From positions 1 to 64,000 of the forward strand of contig NZ_CAXUSG020000001.1 of NCBI RefSeq assembly GCF_964253915.1: 64,000 nt of DNA. Direction: 5' to 3'. Positions 34,591-42,221 of the stretch are shown here, piece by piece. The position numbers were made by a program, and so were the translations under genes. The stretch comes from Metarhizobium sp964253915. Lineage in GTDB: Bacteria; Pseudomonadota; Alphaproteobacteria; Rhizobiales; Rhizobiaceae. Under the pieces are notes generated by a model that made no database searches, was not told the DNA's origin, and saw only the letters and a program-made list of their open reading frames with translations. Position 1 is the first letter of the stretch; each line of letters starts with the position of its first letter.

Positions 34591-35575
34591 GACCGGCGGC
34601 CTTTGCGGCATCCGACAGCGAGCTCATCGGCCGCGGGCCGATCTGCTGGATGACGATGCCGGCCGCCAGGCAACCGAGCTTGCCGCAATCTTCCAGCGAA
34701 CGATCCTGGGTGTAACCATAGAGGAAACCGGCGGCGAACAGGTCGCCGGCGCCGGTCGTGTCGATCAGCTGGTTGATGGTCGTCGCCGGCACGTGGATGC
34801 GCTCGTCGCCGCGCACGATCATCGCGCCGTCCTCGCTCATCGTCACCGCGGCCAGCTTGCAGTCGGCGGCAATCTTCGTCAGCGCCAGGTCGAAATCGTC
34901 GGTCTCGTAGAGCGACAGGGCTTCGTCGCGATTGGCGAAGACGATGTCCACCGTGCCGCTGCGCATCAGGTCAAGGAATTCGGCGCGGTAGCGGCCGACG
35001 CAAAAGCTGTCGGAGAGCGTCATCGACATTTCCCGGCCGTTTTCATGCGCAATGCGGGCGCAGTCGAGAATGGCTTCCTTGGCGCGCGGCGGGTCCCAGA
35101 GATACCCCTCGAAATAGGTCACCTTGGCTTCGGCGACGACGTCGATCTCGACATGCTCCGGACCCAGTTCGACGCAGGCGCCGAGATAGGTGTTCATCGA
35201 GCGCTCGCCATCCGGCGTCACGAAGATCATCGAGCGGGCTGTGGGCGGGAAGGTGCCTTCCGGCCTGGTTTCGAAGTAGACGCCCTGGGCGCGGATATCG
35301 TGGATGAAGATCTCGCCGAGCTGGTCTTCGGCCACCTTGCCGAAATAGGCGGTGCGTCCGCCGAAATTGGCAACGCCCGCCGCCGTGTTGCCGGCGCTGC
35401 CGCCGGAGGCTTCGAGCGCCGGTCCCATGCGCGAATAGAGCAGTTCCGCCCGTTCGGCGTCGATCAGGTTCATGGCGCCCTTGGTAATGGCGTTCTCGGT
35501 GAGGAAAGCGTCGTCGCAACGCGCGATGATATCCACGATGGCATTGCCAATGGTGAGAACGTCGAATTTCGCCAT
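34583..35575 (-). CDS. PfkB-family sugar/nucleoside kinase, adenosine kinase type
   Basis: 330 aa. Ribokinase fold with N-terminal VLTIGNAIVDIIARCDDAFL, the glycine pair region EASGGSAGNTAAGVANFGG and the C-terminal PfkB signature DTTGAGDLFAAGFLYG with the catalytic Asp. The overall sequence agrees with rhizobial adenosine kinases (ATP plus adenosine to AMP). Could act on another nucleoside or sugar. Monocistronic as seen here. Confidence 0.88.
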   Translation of the reverse strand: MAKFDVLTIGNAIVDIIARCDDAFLTENAITKGAMNLIDAERAELLYSRMGPALEASGGSAGNTAAGVANFGGRTAYFGKVAEDQLGEIFIHDIRAQGVYFETRPEGTFPPTARSMIFVTPDGERSMNTYLGACVELGPEHVEIDVVAEAKVTYFEGYLWDPPRAKEAILDCARIAHENGREMSMTLSDSFCVGRYRAEFLDLMRSGTVDIVFANRDEALSLYETDDFDLALTKIAADCKLAAVTMSEDGAMIVRGDERIHVPATTINQLIDTTGAGDLFAAGFLYGYTQDRSLEDCGKLGCLAAGIVIQQIGPRPMSSLSDAAKAAGLI

Positions 35576-35749
35576 GAAGAGAAGATCCCGGAGTTGACCG
35601 CCCGTGTCGGGCCTATGGGTGATAGCCGGGGTCTGGTCATAGCGGATTCTTGGAAGTTTGGAAGAAAAAAGAACGTTTGCAGGCGGCGGCGAAAATTCAT
35701 GCGCGTCATACTTGCGTCACGTTTCGCCCTTATGGTGCATTTCAAGTGT

Positions 35750-35914
35750 CGCCGACATGTACGGAACCTTCGGGTCTCCGGTTGGCGTTCGGGTCATGAA
35801 TGACCCGCATTTCGACGTTGCTTCTGCTGACCACGGATGAACTGGCAGCAGCAAGTGGCTCGATAGCCGGCAGGACCGGCAATGGAAAGCAGGGCGGTCA
35901 CTCCCCTGCTTTTT
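35750..35914 (+). ncRNA. Candidate small RNA with five consecutive stem-loops
   Basis: No protein is coded here, yet five stem-loops follow each other: 35750-35787 (CGGAACC/GGT-TCCG with TTCG loop and CGCC/GGCG base), 35790-35807 (CGGGTCA-TGAA-TGACCCG), 35821-35855 (CTTCTGCTG pairing CAGCAG-C-AAG), 35866-35880 (GCCGG-CAGGA-CCGGC) and the terminator 35886-35914. This density plus an ending terminator strongly suggests a transcribed RNA of about 170 nt. The 5' end and promoter are not clear. I cannot assign a family; the layout is not the long bulged rod of 6S RNA. Rest of the 439-bp gap holds nothing else. Confidence 0.6.
35886..35914 (+). terminator. Intrinsic terminator of the candidate small RNA
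   Basis: AAAGCAGGG (35886-35894) pairs with CCCTGCTTT (35904-35912), followed by TT, G and TTT. It points in the plus direction and has no protein gene upstream on that strand. Confidence 0.75.
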
Positions 35915-36014
35915 GTTTGTCCGGCATCCGGCCGCCGACGGGGCCAAAGCATTTGTGCGGCGCGGCAACTTCCTTTACAGCCGAAGGACCTTCGCCTGCG
36001 AAAGCCTTCCGCGC

Positions 36015-36962
36015 ATGTCTCCCATCCTGCTCAATGTTCTTCCCGTCTTCATCCTGATCCTGATCGGCTGGCTGATCGTCCGCACCGGCCTGCTGAAAGA
36101 CGGCATCGGCGATGCGCTCGGCGATTTCGTTTTCAAGATCGCCGTGCCGGTGCTGCTGTTCCGCACGATCGCGGAGGCGAATTTCCATGGCGCTTCACCG
36201 TTCCGGCTGTGGATCGCCTATTTTTCCGGCGTGGCGGTCACCTGGGCAGCGGGGCACATCCTGGCAACCAAGGTGTTCAAGCGCGATTCGCGTATCGGCG
36301 TCCTGGCCGGCGTCTCCTCCGCCTTTGCCAACAACGTCTTCATCGGCCTGCCGCTGGTCGGTCGATCGGTCGGTGATGACGGGGTGGTTGCGCTCTCGAT
36401 CCTGCTCGCCGTGCACCTGCCCGTCATGATGATCGTCGGGACGGTGCTGATGGAAAATGCCGAGCGCAAGGAAAAGGGGGGCGAAAGGCGGAGTTTTGTC
36501 CTGCTGCTGCGCCAGATCGGCATCAACCTCGTTCGCAATCCGCTGGTTATCGGCCTCCTGGCCGGCGTTGCCTTTCACCTTACCAGCCTGCCGATGCCGA
36601 GCGTCGCCAAGGCAGTGGTGGATCAGATCGCTGGAATGGCCGGTCCGGCGGCGCTGATTTCGCTGGGCATGGCGCTGCGCAAATACGGTGTTTCGGGCAA
36701 TGTCGGCATCGCCGCCACTATGTCGGTGTTAAAACTGCTGCTTCTGCCGGCAAGCGTGTGGGCGGCAAGCCGCCTGATCGGCCTCAGTCCGGAATGGACG
36801 GCGGCGATGGTCCTGACCTCATCGGTGCCAACAGGCGTCAATGCCTGGCTGATCGCCAATCGTTTTGGCGTTGGCCACAGCCTGGCTGCCTCGACCATCA
36901 CCATGACGACGGCGGTCGGCGTCATCTCGGTCACCTTCTGGAGCCTGCTGCTCGGGCAGTGA
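36015..36962 (+). CDS. AEC-family transporter (auxin efflux carrier fold)
   Basis: 315 aa, about ten membrane helices in two inverted halves. N-terminus LNVLPVFILILIGWLIVRTGLL and the mid-protein SSAFANNVFIGLPLVGRSV are typical of the family, which in bacteria mostly carries malonate, malate or other small acids rather than auxin. Start at 36015 chosen for the family N-terminus; no clear ribosome site. Followed by a strong bidirectional terminator. Confidence 0.87.
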   Translation: MSPILLNVLPVFILILIGWLIVRTGLLKDGIGDALGDFVFKIAVPVLLFRTIAEANFHGASPFRLWIAYFSGVAVTWAAGHILATKVFKRDSRIGVLAGVSSAFANNVFIGLPLVGRSVGDDGVVALSILLAVHLPVMMIVGTVLMENAERKEKGGERRSFVLLLRQIGINLVRNPLVIGLLAGVAFHLTSLPMPSVAKAVVDQIAGMAGPAALISLGMALRKYGVSGNVGIAATMSVLKLLLLPASVWAASRLIGLSPEWTAAMVLTSSVPTGVNAWLIANRFGVGHSLAASTITMTTAVGVISVTFWSLLLGQ

Positions 36963-36974
36963 GGTGGACAACAA

Positions 36975-37005
36975 AAAACCCGGCCCGCTTTCGCGGCCGG
37001 GTTTT
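36975..37005. terminator. Bidirectional terminator
   Basis: AAAACCCGGCC (36975-36985) pairs with GGCCGGGTTTT (36995-37005). It serves the convergent AEC transporter and cytochrome c genes. Confidence 0.88.
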
Positions 37006-37028
37006 GAAAATAGCGGTGGTACCGAAGC

Positions 37029-37610
37029 TTACTGCGTCACAGCCAGCGTATCGGCAGCGGCCGGATCGGGCAGCGGAACCGGGCTGTCGGACATGGTGTG
37101 CAGATACAGGATCAGGTTGGCGCGCTCTTCGTCCTTCTTCAGGCCGGCAAAACCCATGGCCGTGTTCGGAACGAATTTCTTCGGCGCCAGCAGGAAGTGG
37201 TTCATGTGGTCAAAGTCCCAGACCACAGAACCGCCCTTGGAAAAGTCCTTCATGGCAGCCGAATATGCAAAACCTTCATGCGAAGCGATCGGACGAGCGA
37301 TGACACCCCAAAGATTGGGACCCGTCTTGTTGGGTCCGTCCTTGGTGTCGGTGTGACAGCTTTGACACTTCTTGAACACGGCTTCGCCGGCCTTTGCATC
37401 AGCCTTGGCCAGAAGCGCCGCGATCGGTGTCATGGCGGCGGCAGCTTCACCACCGGTACCTTCGCTCGCGCCTTCTTCGGCGACGATGGCAAAACCTTCC
37501 TTCTCGGGCTCCGGCGAGTGGAAAATCCCTTCCGAGGCGATGGACACGGACATCAGGACAAAGACGGTGCCAAGCAACGCGCCAACGCCCATATTCACGT
37601 ATGAATTCAT
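37029..37610 (-). CDS. cycM: Membrane-anchored class I cytochrome c (CycM type)
   Basis: 193 aa. An uncleaved N-terminal helix (GVGALLGTVFVLMSVSIAS) anchors a periplasmic cytochrome c domain with heme motif CQSCH at about residues 82-86 and a likely Met ligand in FVPNTAMGFAGL. The layout matches CycM of Bradyrhizobium, which passes electrons from the bc1 complex to the aa3 oxidase. An acidic, Ala/Gly-rich linker joins anchor and heme domain. Confidence 0.9.
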   Translation of the reverse strand: MNSYVNMGVGALLGTVFVLMSVSIASEGIFHSPEPEKEGFAIVAEEGASEGTGGEAAAAMTPIAALLAKADAKAGEAVFKKCQSCHTDTKDGPNKTGPNLWGVIARPIASHEGFAYSAAMKDFSKGGSVVWDFDHMNHFLLAPKKFVPNTAMGFAGLKKDEERANLILYLHTMSDSPVPLPDPAAADTLAVTQ

Positions 37611-37766
37611 CTACAAATGCTCCCCTTGCACCCCGCCAGACCGGAAACCGGTCCCATCTTGAAATCGCGCGGAACCTATGTCTTTTGATCCGCAGTTGCA
37701 ACAGTGATTGTCATCACCGGACTGAGACTTTTTGCCACCTTTTTCCGGGGATTAGAAGGCCGGCCC

Positions 37767-38522
37767 ATGAATAAAGAGATTTTTGAGCGAACTTTGGTTC
37801 TGATCCCGGCCCGGATGGCCTCGACGCGCCTGCCGGGCAAGCCCTTGGCGGATATCGACGGCCAGCCGATGATCGTCCAGGTGGCGCGGCGCGCCCAGGA
37901 GGCCGCCGTCGGGCGAATCATCGTCGCCGTCGACCATGCCGATATCTTCGCCGCCGTGACGGCAGCCGGTTTCGAGGCGGTGATGACGCGGGTCGACCAC
38001 CAGTCCGGCTCGGATCGCATTTTTGAAGCGCTGCAGGCCGCCGATCCGCAAGGCCGCGCCGAAACCGTCATCAACGTGCAAGGGGACTTGCCGACCATCG
38101 AGGCGGAGACCATCCGCGCTGCGCTCCGGCCGCTCGAGACGCCGGAGGTCGATATCGCCACGTTGACGGTCGAGATCAGGGACGAGGAAGACAAGCTCAA
38201 CCCGAACATCGTCAAGGTGGTCGGTTCGCCGCTCTCCGACAGCCGGCTCAAGGCGCTGTATTTTACCCGCGCCACCGCACCCTACGGCAAGGGGCCGCTC
38301 TATCACCATATCGGCCTCTATGCCTACAGGCGCGGGGCGCTGGAAAAATTCGTCTCGCTCGGGCCGTCGCCGCTCGAACGGCGCGAATCGCTCGAGCAGT
38401 TGCGCGCGCTGGAAGCGGGCATGCGCATCGATGTCGAAATCGTTGACTCGGTGCCGCTCGGCGTCGATACTCCCGCCGACCTCGAAAAGGCGCGGCATAT
38501 GCTCGCCGCGCGAACTCTCTGA
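37767..38522 (+). CDS. kdsB: 3-deoxy-manno-octulosonate cytidylyltransferase
   Basis: 251 aa, normal length. Makes CMP-Kdo for lipid A core assembly in the cytoplasm. Signature LIPARMASTRLPGKPLADI, HQSGSDRIFEA and NVQGDLPTIEAE (metal-binding Asp) and late HIGLYAYRR are intact. Start 37767 gives the family N-terminus; the upstream in-frame ATG adds 21 unrelated residues. Followed closely by pheA. Confidence 0.94.
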   Translation: MNKEIFERTLVLIPARMASTRLPGKPLADIDGQPMIVQVARRAQEAAVGRIIVAVDHADIFAAVTAAGFEAVMTRVDHQSGSDRIFEALQAADPQGRAETVINVQGDLPTIEAETIRAALRPLETPEVDIATLTVEIRDEEDKLNPNIVKVVGSPLSDSRLKALYFTRATAPYGKGPLYHHIGLYAYRRGALEKFVSLGPSPLERRESLEQLRALEAGMRIDVEIVDSVPLGVDTPADLEKARHMLAARTL

Positions 38523-38533
38523 CGGATAATCCC

Positions 38534-39388
38534 ATGATAGCCAAGACCAACCGCATCGCCTTCCAGGGCGACTTCGGCGCCAATTCCGACATGGCCTGCC
38601 GCGACATGTTCCCCTCGATGGAGCCGCTGCCTTGCGCCACCTTCGAGGATGCCTTCGTGGCGCTGGAAAGCGGCGAGGCGGATCTGGCGATGATCCCGAT
38701 CGAAAACACCATTGCCGGCCGCGTCGCCGATATCCATTATCTGCTGCCGGAATCGCGGCTGCACATCGTCGGCGAATATTTCATGCCGATCCGCTTCCAG
38801 CTGATGGTTCTGCCGGGCGTCAGCAAGGACGAGGTCCGCACCGTGCATAGCCATATCCATGCGCTCGGTCAGTGCCGCAAGATCATCCGTCACAACGGCT
38901 GGAAGGCCGTGGTTGCCGGCGATACCGCCGGTGCCGCCAAGCTGATCTCCGAACGCGGCGACCGGACGATGGCGGCTCTCGCGCCGCGGCTGGCTGCCGA
39001 TCTCTACGGCCTCGATATCATTGCCGAAAACGTCGAGGACACGGAAAACAACGTCACCCGCTTCGTCATCCTGTCGCGTGACGAGAACTGGATCTCGCGC
39101 ACGTCGCCGGAGGAGATGATCGTCACCACCTTCGTTTTCAACGTCCGCAACATCCCGGCGGCGCTCTACAAGGCGCTCGGCGGTTTTGCCACCAACGGCA
39201 TCAACATGACCAAACTCGAGAGCTACCAGCTTGGCGGCAAGTTCGTGGCGACGCAGTTTTATGCCGACATCCAGGGCCATCCCAACGATTCGAACGTGCG
39301 CCGGGCGCTGGAGGAATTGCGCTTCTTCTCGGAGAAAGTCCGCATCCTCGGGGTCTACAAGGGCCATCCGATGCGCGGCGATCTGTAA
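38534..39388 (+). CDS. pheA: Prephenate dehydratase
   Basis: 284 aa. Converts prephenate to phenylpyruvate in phenylalanine synthesis. The catalytic domain has FQGDFGANSDMACRDMFP, MIPIENTIAGRV and NNVTRFVILSR (the TRF motif). A C-terminal ACT domain (about residues 195-284) gives phenylalanine feedback; its ESRP-like motif reads ESYQ. No chorismate mutase domain is fused. Starts 11 bp after kdsB. Confidence 0.94.
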   Translation: MIAKTNRIAFQGDFGANSDMACRDMFPSMEPLPCATFEDAFVALESGEADLAMIPIENTIAGRVADIHYLLPESRLHIVGEYFMPIRFQLMVLPGVSKDEVRTVHSHIHALGQCRKIIRHNGWKAVVAGDTAGAAKLISERGDRTMAALAPRLAADLYGLDIIAENVEDTENNVTRFVILSRDENWISRTSPEEMIVTTFVFNVRNIPAALYKALGGFATNGINMTKLESYQLGGKFVATQFYADIQGHPNDSNVRRALEELRFFSEKVRILGVYKGHPMRGDL

Positions 39389-39402
39389 GCTTTGGCAACA
39401 AC

Positions 39403-39435
39403 GCCACCCTTCTTCCCGCGGGGAAGAAGGGTGGC
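39403..39435. repeat. Perfect 15-bp intergenic palindrome
   Basis: GCCACCCTTCTTCCC (39403-39417) and its exact complement (39421-39435) enclose GCG. A variant of the CCTTCTCCCC repeat family; placed between the convergent pheA and VOC genes, it may also stop transcription although it lacks a T run. Confidence 0.6.
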
Positions 39436-39452
39436 GCGCAATTCTCCGGAAA

Positions 39453-39821
39453 TTATTTATCCGGCTCACAAACGCGAATGCGGTGGCCATCGATATCGCT
39501 GATGACGAAGGTCGGGCCGAAGTCCATTGCCGTCAGCGGCTGTTCGATATCGTAGCCCTCGGTCCTCCATTCTTCGTATTTCGCGGCCACGGCACCGTCG
39601 CCGGCGATGGTGACGCCGATCTCGCCGCGGGCACGGGAACCCGGCATCTGCGGCTTGACGTTCGCTTCCGCCCAGAGACCAAGGGTGAAACCGCCGTCGA
39701 GCGGAAATGCCGTGAAGTTGGGGGCTTCGAAGGCGGGATCGCGGCCGAAAAGCTTGCGGTAGAAGGCGGTACTTGCCTTGGTATCCTTGACGTAGAGGAT
39801 GATGAGATTGGGCAGTGTCAT
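39453..39821 (-). CDS. VOC-family (glyoxalase/bleomycin resistance-like) protein
   Basis: 122 aa single VOC protein: LIILYVKDTKASTAFYRKLFG at the N-terminus, GEIGVTIAGDGAVAAKYEEW in the middle, and C-terminal FVISDIDGHRIRVCEPDK with the usual Asp-Gly-His. No signal peptide. Cytoplasmic; ligand unknown. Divides with the downstream regulator gene by only 68 bp on the same strand order, which may make the WYL regulator gene its upstream neighbour's regulator. Confidence 0.82.
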   Translation of the reverse strand: MTLPNLIILYVKDTKASTAFYRKLFGRDPAFEAPNFTAFPLDGGFTLGLWAEANVKPQMPGSRARGEIGVTIAGDGAVAAKYEEWRTEGYDIEQPLTAMDFGPTFVISDIDGHRIRVCEPDK

Positions 39822-39889
39822 GGGTCGTGCTCCTTTGTTGTGGATGCAGCGACCCTAGACGCAGCTGCTGTCAGATCGTGGCAGCAGCC

Positions 39890-40585
39890 TCACATATCAT
39901 GGGTCATGCCGTGGACCTCCCGCCACTGCTTGAGCAGTGTCGCCCGTCGTTTCGTATAGCGCCGTCCGGCGCTTTCGATGGCGATCATGCGGTCTGTGCG
40001 GAAGTGGCGGAAATCCTGACGCAGCTCGCACCAGGTGATGAGCACGCGCACCTCCTCGAAGAAGCCGAGTGCGAAAGGCCAGATGAAGCGCGTGGATCGT
40101 GCGCCGGCTTCGTCGGCATAGACGAGATGCAGGACATCCTGCCGGCGGATGGCGCCACGCAGCATCGCAAGATCGATCTCCACAGGCTGCTGCCGCCGGG
40201 GGCCGACGAGCAGCGTTGACGTATCGGTCTCGTCGCGAAGATCGGCGGGCAGGACGGCGGCGATCTTTGCCAGTGCATCGCTCGCCGCGGTCGCGAGCTT
40301 GCCGTCCGCCACCTTCGCCACCCAGCGCGAGCCGAGCACCAGCGCTTCGATTTCTTCGGCCGAAAACATCATCGGCGGCAGCATGAAACCGGGCTTGAGC
40401 ACGTAACCCAGCCCGGCCTCGCCTTCGATATGGGCACCCTGCGCCTGCAGGCTGGCGATGTCGCGGTAAAGCGTGCGCAGGCTGACGCCGGTTTCCGCCG
40501 CCAGCGTCGCACCGCTCACCGGCCGGCGGTGGCGGCGCAGCGCCTGCAGCAGGGCCAGCAACCGTTCGGAACGGGCGACGGTCAC
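39890..40585 (-). CDS. HTH/WYL-domain transcriptional regulator (YafY type)
   Basis: 231 aa. N-terminal DeoR-like helix-turn-helix (RLLALLQALRRHRRPVSGATL, then GVSLRTLYRDIASLQAQG) and a C-terminal WYL-type ligand domain (about residues 135-215, with IWPFALGFFEEVRVLITWCE). It lies in a same-strand array: HIT, nudC, this gene, VOC protein, with 4 bp to nudC. Such regulators often control the VOC gene next to them. Confidence 0.87.
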   Translation of the reverse strand: MTVARSERLLALLQALRRHRRPVSGATLAAETGVSLRTLYRDIASLQAQGAHIEGEAGLGYVLKPGFMLPPMMFSAEEIEALVLGSRWVAKVADGKLATAASDALAKIAAVLPADLRDETDTSTLLVGPRRQQPVEIDLAMLRGAIRRQDVLHLVYADEAGARSTRFIWPFALGFFEEVRVLITWCELRQDFRHFRTDRMIAIESAGRRYTKRRATLLKQWREVHGMTHDM

Positions 40586-40589
40586 CGGA

Positions 40590-41549
40590 TCAGCGTTTCC
40601 ACTCCACCCAGTCGCGCATCAGTCGGTGGGCGATGGCGCCTTTCGGCGGCGAACTGTGGCCGGTGCCCTGGGCGCGCTCCAGCATCTCGGCCGTTTCCTC
40701 ACGGGTGAACCATCGGCAATCCTCCAGCTCCGCCTCGTCGCGGCGCACCTCGAAGGAGGTCGCCTCGCCGTAACAGCCGATCATCAGCGAATGTGGCATC
40801 GGCCAGGGCTGCGAGGCATGGTAGCGCACGCGGCCGACATGGATGTTGGCTTCCTCCAGCGTCTCGCGGCGCACGGCATTTTCGATCGTTTCGCCGGGCT
40901 CGACGAAACCGGCAAGGCAGGAATACATGCCGGGGGTAAAATGCGGGCTGCGCCCAAGCAGGCAGACGTCGCGCTCGACATCGATCGCCAGCATGATGAC
41001 GACGGGATCGGTACGCGGAAAAATCATGTGGGCGCAGGCGCTGCAGACGCGCTTGTAGCCGCCGATCTTCTGTTCCATGGCGCCGCCGCAGCGACCGCAG
41101 AAACGGTTGTCGCGGTTCCAGGTCAAAAGCGCCGACCCTTGCGCGAATTCGCCGAGCAGCGCATCGCCGACCAGCTGGTCGCGGAAAAGCGTGCGGCCAT
41201 CCGTCGGCTTGTAGTGGCTGGCGAGTTTATCCTCGGCGATGCCGACAGGCACGGCCAGCCGCGGTTCGCCCGACTTGCGATGGCCGAGCAGCACGGCATT
41301 ATCGAAATCCGGCTGCAGTTCGCCCAGTTCGTAAGGGGCGAACAGCGGATCGAGCACCTGGCCGTCATGCTTGAGGATCAGCCGGTTGCCGGTGAAGGCG
41401 AAGATATGGGCGCCGTCCACCGCCAGCGCCTTTTCGACGCAATCGTCGTCGCGATGTTCGGAATCGCGGGCAAGGTCGTTTTCGGAAAAGGCGGTAAGGC
41501 TGCTGGCTTCCGGATGCGGCGCATCGGTGTCGAAAATAGAGGTCTTCAT
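40590..41549 (-). CDS. nudC: NADH pyrophosphatase NudC
   Basis: 319 aa. Hydrolyses NADH to NMNH and AMP and can remove NAD caps from RNA. A zinc ribbon (CGRCGGAMEQ, CSACAHMIFPR) precedes the Nudix box GFVEPGETIENAVRRETLEE, and the NudC-specific motif is present as SQPWPMPHS. The Nudix Gly after EE is replaced by Asn (EEANI). Two bp before the HIT gene stop, so probably co-transcribed with it. Confidence 0.92.
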   Translation of the reverse strand: MKTSIFDTDAPHPEASSLTAFSENDLARDSEHRDDDCVEKALAVDGAHIFAFTGNRLILKHDGQVLDPLFAPYELGELQPDFDNAVLLGHRKSGEPRLAVPVGIAEDKLASHYKPTDGRTLFRDQLVGDALLGEFAQGSALLTWNRDNRFCGRCGGAMEQKIGGYKRVCSACAHMIFPRTDPVVIMLAIDVERDVCLLGRSPHFTPGMYSCLAGFVEPGETIENAVRRETLEEANIHVGRVRYHASQPWPMPHSLMIGCYGEATSFEVRRDEAELEDCRWFTREETAEMLERAQGTGHSSPPKGAIAHRLMRDWVEWKR

Positions 41550-41551
41550 TG

Positions 41552-41956
41552 TCAGAGAGCTTCCAGTATCCTGCGGATGAAAATCTGCTTTTCCTGCGTA
41601 TCGTAGGCCTCCGCCGTGCCGTGTCCCCAGATGGGTCCCGGCCAGTTGGCGTCGCCTTCCGTCCGGGCGATCACATGCACATGCAATTGGCGCACGATGT
41701 TGCCGAGAGCACCTATATTGATCTTCGTCGCACCCGTCACTTTCTTCAGCGCGGTGGCCACCAGATTGGTCTCGAAGGTCAGGAGCGCCTGGTCGAGCGG
41801 GGTGAGGTCGAAGATCTCCGAAAGACCGTTGCGTTGCGGCACCAGCACCAGCCAGGGCCAGCGACGGTCGTTCTGCAGCCGCAGTTGCGTCAGGCCGAAC
41901 TTGATCAGCAACTCGCTGTCGCGGGCCAATCTTCCGTCCAGTTCAAAGCCTTGCAA
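41552..41956 (-). CDS. HIT-family nucleotide hydrolase, TTG start
   Basis: 134 aa. The catalytic motif is QLHVHVIAR, with a Gln at the place of the first His of the H-x-H-x-H triad, a known variant in the HIT superfamily; INIGALGNIV precedes it. On the minus strand AGGAGG is followed by 6 nt and TTG (41956), then QGFELDGRLARDSELL, the usual N-terminus of this family. The only ATG upstream (41983) has no ribosome site and would add an unusual basic leader, so the TTG start is preferred. Confidence 0.83.
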   Translation of the reverse strand: MQGFELDGRLARDSELLIKFGLTQLRLQNDRRWPWLVLVPQRNGLSEIFDLTPLDQALLTFETNLVATALKKVTGATKINIGALGNIVRQLHVHVIARTEGDANWPGPIWGHGTAEAYDTQEKQIFIRRILEAL

Positions 41957-42042
41957 GCTTCGCCTCCTCTTACATTTCCTCATCTCTAGCAGTTTTTTGA
42001 CGCGCTGGCTTGCAATTGCTGACGATATTGCCGATATGTGCG

Positions 42043-42142
42043 GCGGGAGGTTGGTGGTGGACGCGCCGCTCGCCAACCGGGTCAGGTCCGGAAGGAAGCA
42101 GCCCTAACGAACCCGGCACGGGTCATCGTTCCAGCCTCCCAC
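42043..42142 (+). ncRNA. ffs: Signal recognition particle RNA (4.5S type)
   Basis: The conserved SRP apical core GGTCAGGTCCGGAAGGAAGC occurs at 42079-42098. Flanks close the rod: GGGAGGTTGG at 42045-42054 pairs with CCAGCCTCCC at 42131-42140 (one G-U). The RNA pairs with Ffh for co-translational targeting. Between the HIT gene and dnaX, its usual place in this order. Exact ends are estimates. Confidence 0.92.
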
Positions 42143-42221
42143 CTCTTTCGTTTGGCCTGCGTTTTCACATGGCCAGGCCCATGCCCGGCGGTCCGGGTCA
42201 TCCAACAACGCTGGCAGGGCG

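Noticed and set aside
35750..35914. Assignment of the five-hairpin RNA to 6S RNA
   Set aside because: 6S RNA forms one long rod with a central bubble and paired ends. Here separate short stem-loops follow each other.
36015..36962. AEC-family transporter as evidence for auxin handling
   Set aside because: The family name comes from plants. Bacterial members mostly move small organic acids, and the gene is outside the catabolic region with no shared operator.
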